Assembly (NCBI GenBank): GCA_022560215.1
Contig: JADFTO010000085.1
Location: 1 to 10,044 of the forward strand
Length of the DNA: 10,044 bases
Direction: 5' to 3'
Origin: Pseudomonadota bacterium
GTDB taxonomy: Bacteria > Pseudomonadota > Alphaproteobacteria > Rhodospirillales > 2-02-FULL-58-16
Shown here: in pieces, positions 5,811-10,044 of the stretch
Layout of the letters: each line of letters opens with the position of its first letter
Position numbering within the stretch: the first letter of the stretch is position 1
Translations under genes and position numbers: made by a program
The notes under the pieces: generated by a model
Database searches by the model: none
Told to the model about the DNA's origin: nothing
Seen by the model: the letters and a program-made list of their open reading frames with translations, nothing else

Positions 5811-7160
5811 TCAGACGGCGCGGGCGTGGCGTTGTTCGCCGCTCTCCAGGTAGGAGTCGAAGGCGGCGGCGACCAGGCGCACCAGGGGGCGGCAGGCCTC
5901 GGCCACGCGGACCCGGCGGCCGGCGACGGTGCAGATTCCGTCGGCCTCCAGGGGGGTCAGGCTCTCGATCTCCGCGTCCAGGGTGCCGGGATCGGTTCCG
6001 TGGTCCGCGCAGATCTCACCGACGTCGGCTTCCAGGTAGCACATCAGGCTCTCGATGACCTCGCCCCTGAGCGTGTCGTCGCGGCTTAAGGCGAGGCCGC
6101 GGGCGACGGGGAAGCGACCGGCCTCCACCGCCTCGCGGTAGGCCTTCAGCGGCGCCCAGTTCTGGACGAAACCCTGGGGCAGGGAGGAGATGGCCGAGGC
6201 GCCGAAACCGAGCAGGGTCGAGCTCTGGTCCGTGGTATAGCCCTGGAAGTTGCGCCGCAGCCGCCGTTCCTCCAGCGCCCGGGCGAGGCCGTCGCCGGGA
6301 CGGGCGAAATGATCGAGGCCGATGCGCACGTAGCCGTGCCCGGCCAGCTTGTCGGCGGCCGTCTGGAACAGGTCCCAGCGCAGGCGGGGGTCGGGAAGCG
6401 CCTCTTCGTCGATCATCTTCTGGTGCTTTTTCATCCAGGGCACGTGGGCGTAACCGAAAACCGCCACCCGTTCCGGACCGAGCCCCACCGCGGTGTCCAC
6501 CGTCTCGGCCATGCTGGCGGTGGTCTGGTGGGGCAGCCCGATCATGAGGTCCATGTTGATGGCGCCAATCCCGTGCTTGGCCAACCAGCCCATGACCCGC
6601 TCCGTGACCTGGAAGGGCTGGACCCGGTTGACCGCCGCCAGCACGTCCGGGTGGAAATCCTGGACGCCGATGCTGGCCCGGTTGACGCCGGCCCCGGCCA
6701 GGGCCCTGACGTAATCCTCGGTAGCCCCCCGGGGGTCGAGCTCGACCGCGATTTCGGCGCCGTCCGCGATGTCGAAGCGGGTTCGCAGGCGGTCCATGGC
6801 GCGCCGCCAGTCGTCGGTCCAGAGCATGGTCGGGGAGCCGCCGCCCCAATGCAGGTGCGCCGCCCGGAACCTGCCCGGCAGCTCGTCCGCGGCCAGGTCG
6901 ATTTCCTTGTAGACTGCCTCCAGGTACTCGGCGACCGGCTGATGGCGCTTGACGATCTTGGTGTAGCAGCCGCAGAACCAGCACAGGGAATCGCAAAAGG
7001 GGACGTGGAAATAGAGGGACAGCGGCTGCTCCGGGTCCAGCTCGCCGAGCCAGCGGCGATAAACGCCGCCGTCCACGTCCCCGCCGAAGTGGGGCGCGGT
7101 GGGATAGCTGGTGTAGCGGGGCACGCGCGTATCGAACCTGGCGGCGATATCCGCCTTCAT
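5811..7160 (-). CDS. hemN: Oxygen-independent coproporphyrinogen III dehydrogenase
   Basis: A 449-residue radical-SAM enzyme, close in length to E. coli HemN. It oxidatively decarboxylates coproporphyrinogen III to protoporphyrinogen IX without oxygen, in the cytoplasm, for heme (and where present bacteriochlorophyll) synthesis. The N-terminal RYTSYPTAPHF (15-25) is specific to true HemN rather than the HemW look-alikes. The cluster motif is CDSLCWFCGC, with C56, C60 and C63 plus the extra C65 found in HemN. The SAM-binding GGGSP is at 106-110. The ATG at 7160 is chosen because the family begins here and AAGGGAAG stands upstream; an upstream GTG/ATG extension would cross the promoter. The gene is divergent from the cytochrome c gene and sits under an FNR-type box, as expected for an enzyme needed only without oxygen. 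A small odd palindrome (5807-5819) covers its stop codon. Confidence 0.95.
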   Translation of the reverse strand: MKADIAARFDTRVPRYTSYPTAPHFGGDVDGGVYRRWLGELDPEQPLSLYFHVPFCDSLCWFCGCYTKIVKRHQPVAEYLEAVYKEIDLAADELPGRFRAAHLHWGGGSPTMLWTDDWRRAMDRLRTRFDIADGAEIAVELDPRGATEDYVRALAGAGVNRASIGVQDFHPDVLAAVNRVQPFQVTERVMGWLAKHGIGAINMDLMIGLPHQTTASMAETVDTAVGLGPERVAVFGYAHVPWMKKHQKMIDEEALPDPRLRWDLFQTAADKLAGHGYVRIGLDHFARPGDGLARALEERRLRRNFQGYTTDQSSTLLGFGASAISSLPQGFVQNWAPLKAYREAVEAGRFPVARGLALSRDDTLRGEVIESLMCYLEADVGEICADHGTDPGTLDAEIESLTPLEADGICTVAGRRVRVAEACRPLVRLVAAAFDSYLESGEQRHARAV

Positions 7161-7192
7161 GAGCGGCTTCCCTTTTACCTCAAGGATAAGAC

Positions 7193-7198
7193 AGGATA
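7193..7198 (-). promoter_or_regulatory. Candidate -10 element of the hemN promoter
   Basis: TATCCT on the minus strand. If transcription starts at 7186, this hexamer occupies -12 to -7 and the FNR-type box upstream is centred at exactly -41.5, the class II activator position. No -35 box is needed in that arrangement and none is seen. Confidence 0.55.
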
Positions 7199-7220
7199 GC
7201 AGGCGGGCCGGTGCGGGCAC

Positions 7221-7234
7221 TTGACGGAGATCAA
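7221..7234. promoter_or_regulatory. FNR/Anr/FnrL-type binding site shared by hemN and the cytochrome c gene
   Basis: TTGAC-GGAG-ATCAA matches the FNR consensus TTGAT-N4-ATCAA at 9 of 10 defined bases. It lies in the divergent hemN/cytochrome intergenic region. FNR-family activators bind such sites when oxygen is low. Distances fit class II activation on both sides (see the two -10 entries). Confidence 0.8.
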
Positions 7235-7256
7235 GGAAACAATCATAGAATCATTG

Positions 7257-7262
7257 TAGAAA
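7257..7262 (+). promoter_or_regulatory. Candidate -10 element of the cytochrome c promoter
   Basis: TAGAAA (4 of 6) occupies -12 to -7 for a start at 7269, placing the FNR-type box at -41.5. A better hexamer, TAGAAT (7246-7251, 5 of 6), lies 19 bp after TTGACG inside the box; if that one is used, the bound regulator would cover the -35 region and repress instead. Confidence 0.4.
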
Positions 7263-7349
7263 ATCTCTATGTAAATGAAGACCCACACCCGGATTGGGCG
7301 AATTCGTCAATGAATCTGTCTCATGGACGGGTTGAAAAGGAGTTTCCGA

Positions 7350-7826
7350 ATGATACGATCTAGCCTCGCCGTCGCGGCCGCGATTTCGCTAATGGTCGCT
7401 TTGCCTGGATTTCCGGCCCAAGCCGGCCACGAGCATGAGGGCAGGAAGGCGGCGGCCGGCCGGAGCAACCTCGTCATGCCGATCATGAATCCCATGCACG
7501 GCAAGAAGCTGTTCGTTTCCAAGGGATGCGTCACCTGCCACGCCGTCAACGGCGTCGGCGGCCATGACGCGCCGACCATGGATGTCCACGCCGAGATGAG
7601 AAACGTCAACCCCTTCGATTTCGCGGCCAAGATGTGGAACCACGCGCCCGGCATGCTCGCCGCCCAGGAGGAGGCCTTCGGCGAGACAGTGACCTTCCTC
7701 GGCTACGAACTGGCCGACATCATCGCCTTTGTCCACGACGACGAGGTCCAGCACACATTCCAGGAATCGGACATCACGCCGAAGGTCCGCTCCATGATGA
7801 ACCACCACCACGAGGATGCGAGCTGA
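7350..7826 (+). CDS. Exported monoheme c-type cytochrome
   Basis: A 158-residue protein with a signal peptide (hydrophobic core at 5-22, PAQA cleavage site near residue 25) and one heme-attachment motif CVTCH (C60, C63, H64). The segment before it, VMPIMNPMHGKKLFVSKGC, and the following HAVNGVGGHDAP are typical of class I cytochromes c. The sixth heme ligand is probably a methionine: M95 in AAKMW and M102 are the candidates. The LADIIAFVHDD helix near 121-131 is the usual C-terminal cytochrome helix. The mature N-terminus (GHEHEG) and the C-terminus (MNHHHED) are histidine-rich and might bind metal. It probably carries electrons in the periplasm; its partners are unknown. The ATG at 7350 is chosen because AAGGAG stands 7 bp upstream; an earlier ATG at 7323 would precede that site. 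Divergence from hemN under an FNR-type box suggests use at low oxygen. Confidence 0.9.
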   Translation: MIRSSLAVAAAISLMVALPGFPAQAGHEHEGRKAAAGRSNLVMPIMNPMHGKKLFVSKGCVTCHAVNGVGGHDAPTMDVHAEMRNVNPFDFAAKMWNHAPGMLAAQEEAFGETVTFLGYELADIIAFVHDDEVQHTFQESDITPKVRSMMNHHHEDAS

Positions 7827-7868
7827 AATCGGTGTAGCCTGATTTTGGTATTCCTTACCCATGCTGTG

Positions 7869-7884
7869 CCGGGAATCCTCCCGG
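7869..7884. repeat. Perfect 6-bp hairpin downstream of the cytochrome c gene
   Basis: CCGGGA-ATCC-TCCCGG forms a six-pair stem with a four-base loop. Flanking GTG and CAC could extend it past a two-base bulge. No T-run follows on either strand, so it may protect the 3' end of the mRNA rather than terminate. Confidence 0.45.
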
Positions 7885-7947
7885 ATCACAGGGGAAGGAT
7901 CTAGCCAATGTAACTTAGCCGCCCCGGGCATATGGAATCACTCCAAG

Positions 7948-7966
7948 GACCGGGACGGTCTTTTAT
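7948..7966 (+). terminator. Candidate Rho-independent terminator
   Basis: GACCG-GGA-CGGTC (7948-7960) is a five-pair stem with a three-base loop, followed at once by TTTTAT. It lies about 120 bp after the cytochrome c stop on the same strand. The stem is short, so strength is uncertain. Confidence 0.5.
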
Positions 7967-8068
7967 GTGGGCGCGAAAGCACCATATCTACGGTGTCTGG
8001 TTTATCTGGCACGTCTCCTCTCTCTTCGTGCACACCTGAGAGTCCCTAAATGACCTGCCGGGTCAGGC

Positions 8069-8096
8069 CCTCCCTTGGCTGGCAGGGCTTTCTCGT
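8069..8096 (+). terminator. Weak terminator-like hairpin
   Basis: GCCCT (8069-8073) can pair with AGGGC (8086-8090) around a 12-base loop, followed by TTTCTC. The large loop and interrupted T-run make it a poor terminator; it might instead be part of a structured RNA. Confidence 0.25.
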
Positions 8097-8153
8097 GGGT
8101 GTTGGCTCTCATTCGAGTCTGGTGGTGGAGTGCCGATTATGCTTTCGGTCTGA

Positions 8154-8363
8154 ATGATGCGAGAAAATACGATCAATCCCGGTGACAAGTTCACTCGTGT
8201 CGAGAACTCCCGCACCGTCTGGGTCGTGGTGCGCGAAGCGGTGCTGGCGCAGGTCATGCCGCCGCACTTTCAGCTGGCCCATGCGATGATACGGTCGAGG
8301 ACGATCATGATGTCGACTTCGGCCCTTCTGGATAAGAATCTGTTCAAGCGGATCGAGAATTAG
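8154..8363 (+). CDS. Small hypothetical protein
   Basis: A 69-residue basic protein that may start at the ATG at 8154 or the adjacent ATG at 8157. The pattern NPGDKFTRVENSRTVWVVV, then MPPHFQL, and a closing TSALLDKNLFKRIEN, suggests a compact beta-rich domain. I recall short alphaproteobacterial hypotheticals with the same layout (GD-F-R, VW-V, PPH-L, SALLD-L--R), but cannot name a family or function. No clear ribosome binding site or promoter precedes it, which lowers confidence in the exact start. It ends 13 bp from the end of the convergent umuC gene. An internal run, MIRSRTIMMSTS, replaces what may be a looser loop in relatives. Confidence 0.55.
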   Translation: MMRENTINPGDKFTRVENSRTVWVVVREAVLAQVMPPHFQLAHAMIRSRTIMMSTSALLDKNLFKRIEN

Positions 8364-8376
8364 AGCAACGCCCCCC

Positions 8377-9657
8377 TCAGCTGCACCCCCGGGCCCGGCC
8401 CCCGTCCGCCGCCACCCGGGGCAGGTCTTCCCAGCGCGTCGTGTAGTGGGGCGAGCGGCAGGCCTGGTTCATCCGCCAGCCCGGCCGCGCCGAGCCGTAG
8501 CGGATCAGCCCGCGCCCGAACTTGCGGTTGATCTCGTCGAAGGCCTTCATGAGGCGTCCGCCGCGCCCCGAGTCCCCGCCCGCGCCGAAGAGGGTCAGGG
8601 GCGCCCTTTCCTCGGCGATTAGCTCGAAGAGCAGCACGCCGGCCTTCTTGTAGCGCAGCCCGGGCCGGAAGATCCGCTCCAGGGCGGAAAGCGCCGCCCC
8701 GGTTATGTCGCCCGTGTGGCTGGTGGGAGAGGCGAGCGGCCGGGTGGCGGCGTCGTGGTACTGGGGCCCTGACTCCGCGAAGCGGTTGGTGTGGATGAAG
8801 ACCGTGACGCCGCCGGCGAGCAGCCGGCCGCGGCGCAGCTTGGCCGCCGCCCGCGCCGCGAAGACGGAAACGGCGTCCCTGAGGGCGTCCAGCTCCTCCA
8901 CCGGATGGGCGAAGGACCTGGACACGGTGGTGGTCTTTTTCTCCGCCGGCTGGGTCTCCAGGTCCAGGCACGCCGTGCCCCCGAGCTCGAGGACGGTCCT
9001 GGCGCCGCCGAGGCCCATGCGCTTCCTCGCCCAGCCGAGGGCGGCCGAGCGCAAATCCAGCGCCGTCAGGATGCCGCTGGCCTTCAGCATGGCGGCGTGG
9101 CGGCGGCCGATTCCCCAGACGTCCCCCACCTCCGTCCGGGCCAGGGCAACCGCTCGGGGGAAGGCGAACACGCCGTCGGGGGACCCCTTGGCGATGCCGG
9201 CGGCCAGCTTGGCCAGGGTCTTGGTCTCGGCGATCCCTATGGACACGGGAATCCCCGTCCAGCGGTGGATCTTGGCGCGGATTTCGCGGCCGTAACGGGC
9301 CGCGCCCCGGCGCCCCGCCCCGGCGATGTCGAGGAACGCCTCGTCGATGGAATAGACCTCCACGTCGGGGGCGAATTCGGCCAGCGAGGCCATCACGCGG
9401 CCCGACATGTCGCCGTAGAGGGCGTAGTTGGACGAATAGACCCGGACGCCGTGCTCCCTGATCAGGGGGCGCACCCGGAACAGCGGCGCCCCCATGGGAA
9501 TGCCGAGCGCCTTCGCCTCCTCGGAGCGGGCGATGACGCATCCGTCGTTGTTGGACAGCGCCACCACCGGGCGGCCCTCGAGGGCGGGATCGAAAACCCG
9601 CTCGCAGGAGACGTAGAAATTGTTGCAGTCGACGAGGGCGAAGAGCCGCCCCTTCAT
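8377..9657 (-). CDS. umuC: UmuC-type error-prone DNA polymerase (Y family, Pol V catalytic subunit)
   Basis: A 426-residue Y-family polymerase; E. coli UmuC has 422. With cleaved UmuD it carries out translesion synthesis during the SOS response. Catalytic acidic residues are present: D10 in LVDCNNFYVSCERVF and D105-E106 in YSIDEAFLD. The fingers segment YSSNYALYGDMS (74-85), the GIAETKTLAKLA loop and the helix-hairpin-helix region GDVWGIGRRHAAML follow. The C-terminal extension, with LMKAFDEINRKFG, RMNQACRSPHYTTRW and EDLPRV, is the DUF4113 region found in UmuC but not in DinB/Pol IV. The ATG at 9657 overlaps the umuD stop (ATGA) and no SD sequence is visible, so translation is coupled to umuD. 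The tail after DLPRV is short and probably unstructured. No damage is seen; all motifs are intact. Confidence 0.95.
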   Translation of the reverse strand: MKGRLFALVDCNNFYVSCERVFDPALEGRPVVALSNNDGCVIARSEEAKALGIPMGAPLFRVRPLIREHGVRVYSSNYALYGDMSGRVMASLAEFAPDVEVYSIDEAFLDIAGAGRRGAARYGREIRAKIHRWTGIPVSIGIAETKTLAKLAAGIAKGSPDGVFAFPRAVALARTEVGDVWGIGRRHAAMLKASGILTALDLRSAALGWARKRMGLGGARTVLELGGTACLDLETQPAEKKTTTVSRSFAHPVEELDALRDAVSVFAARAAAKLRRGRLLAGGVTVFIHTNRFAESGPQYHDAATRPLASPTSHTGDITGAALSALERIFRPGLRYKKAGVLLFELIAEERAPLTLFGAGGDSGRGGRLMKAFDEINRKFGRGLIRYGSARPGWRMNQACRSPHYTTRWEDLPRVAADGGRARGCS

Positions 9658-10044
9658 CGCCGGTCGAAACGGCGGATGGAACTGGTCACCACGCCCCATA
9701 TGGCGCAGTCGGCGCCGATCTCGATGGCGGGGAAGTCGGGATTCTCCGCCTCCAGGACCCACCCGGCGCCCTTCTTGCGGAGCCGCTTGACCACCAGTTC
9801 GCCCCCGACGGCGGCGACGACGATGCTGTCCGGCCGCGCCTCGATGCCGCGGTCGACGACCAGCAGGTCGCCGGAAAAAATTCCCGCCTCGATCATGGAG
9901 TCCCCTTCGACCCGGACGATGAAGGTGGCCGCGGGACGGCGGATGAGATGCTCGTTCAGGTCCAGTTTCCCCTCCACGTAGTCCTCGGCCGGCGATGGGA
10001 AGCCGGCTGGGACGGGGGCGGCGAGCACGGCCAGGGGCCGGGCG
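9654..10044 (-). CDS. umuD: UmuD-type SOS mutagenesis protein, S24 self-cleaving family (5' partial)
   Basis: The frame stays open to the window edge; comparison with E. coli UmuD suggests roughly ten residues are missing, together with the promoter and any LexA box. The self-processing signature is intact: a serine in VEGDSMIEAG (codon at 9897-9899) and a lysine 37 residues later in LVVKRL, the same separation as S60 and K97 of E. coli. The scissile bond falls in PVPAGFPSP, 35 residues before the serine, and is Ala-Gly as in LexA and MucA, not Cys-Gly as in E. coli UmuD. RecA-stimulated cleavage would yield UmuD', the Pol V subunit. A LexA repressor is ruled out by the lack of room for a DNA-binding domain and by the ATGA coupling to umuC. 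Confidence 0.92.
   Translation of the reverse strand, partial: ARPLAVLAAPVPAGFPSPAEDYVEGKLDLNEHLIRRPAATFIVRVEGDSMIEAGIFSGDLLVVDRGIEARPDSIVVAAVGGELVVKRLRKKGAGWVLEAENPDFPAIEIGADCAIWGVVTSSIRRFDRR

Larger units (their letters stand above)
7827..8153. other. 327-bp intergenic stretch with hairpins and no convincing gene
   Basis: Neither strand holds a frame that looks like a protein: the open frames here are short, rich in Ser/Thr/Pro, lack ribosome binding sites and resemble nothing I know. Base composition is less GC-rich than in the flanking genes. Four simple hairpins can be drawn, at 7869-7884, 7948-7960, 8053-8067 and 8069-8090. The stretch could hold the cytochrome c terminator, a small RNA or decayed sequence. 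Confidence 0.6.

Noticed and set aside
5807..5819. Odd palindrome GCCGTC-A-GACGGC over the hemN stop codon as a terminator
   Set aside because: The hairpin has only five pairs once a loop is allowed and is followed on the minus strand by a G-rich run, not T residues. Half of it is coding sequence.
6309..7199. A 296-codon plus-strand frame opposite hemN
   Set aside because: hemN on the minus strand carries the radical-SAM and HemN-specific motifs; the opposite frame is compositional shadow.
7827..8153. A known riboswitch or tRNA-like element in the gap
   Set aside because: I could not match any conserved core (for example a cobalamin, TPP or SAM box, or a T-arm consensus); only simple hairpins are visible.
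7861..8257. Two short frames (7861-8049 on plus, 8063-8257 on minus) as genes
   Set aside because: No ribosome binding site, no recognisable pattern, and the minus-strand one overlaps the more convincing small gene at 8154.
8705..9981. Long open frames on the plus strand opposite umuC and umuD
   Set aside because: Antisense reading of two intact, clearly recognisable genes; no motif or ribosome binding site supports them.
9654..10044. LexA repressor or S24 phage-type repressor instead of UmuD
   Set aside because: The self-cleavage site is too close to the start for a DNA-binding domain, and the gene is coupled to umuC by an ATGA overlap.

Overview
The window is GC-rich and densely coded, and looks like the chromosome of an alphaproteobacterium, probably of the Rhodospirillales type. 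That placement is inferred from base composition, an FNR-type box upstream of an oxygen-independent hemN, a UmuC with a C-terminal extension, and general protein flavour. No rRNA, tRNA, CRISPR array or insertion sequence is visible. Both ends cut through genes.

Left end (1-2148, + strand): the 3' part of a membrane-anchored spermidine-synthase-like methyltransferase, then a small exported cysteine-rich protein of unknown function. The tail of the latter overlaps a convergent single-domain rhodanese (2082-2408, - strand). An AT-rich divergent promoter region separates the rhodanese from a HigB-HigA toxin-antitoxin pair (2521-3145, + strand). The higB promoter abuts the start codon so closely that the mRNA may be leaderless.

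Centre (3168-5695, - strand): a three-gene operon that starts with an exported DUF302 protein, followed by a tungsten/molybdenum aldehyde:ferredoxin oxidoreductase (AOR), and ends with a MoaD/ThiS-like sulfur carrier. The carrier's GTG start overlaps the AOR stop codon (GTGA). This suggests the carrier is made together with the enzyme to help build its pterin cofactor. No electron-transfer subunits lie next to the AOR.

Right centre (5811-7826): hemN (anaerobic coproporphyrinogen III dehydrogenase, - strand) and an exported monoheme cytochrome c (+ strand) diverge from a 189-bp region. That region holds one FNR/Anr-type box, centred at -41.5 for a plausible -10 element on each side, so low oxygen could induce heme synthesis and a cytochrome c from one site. 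A 327-bp stretch (7827-8153) has no convincing gene but several hairpins, one of them terminator-like. After it comes a small hypothetical protein (8154-8363, + strand).

Right end (8377-10044, - strand): a umuDC-type error-prone polymerase operon with an ATGA overlap. umuD runs off the window, and its predicted self-cleavage site is Ala-Gly rather than the Cys-Gly of E. coli UmuD.

Most of the window is ordinary housekeeping and accessory content. The points most worth a second look are the DUF302-AOR-MoaD operon, the shared FNR box, the possibly leaderless higBA promoter and the hairpin-rich gap.
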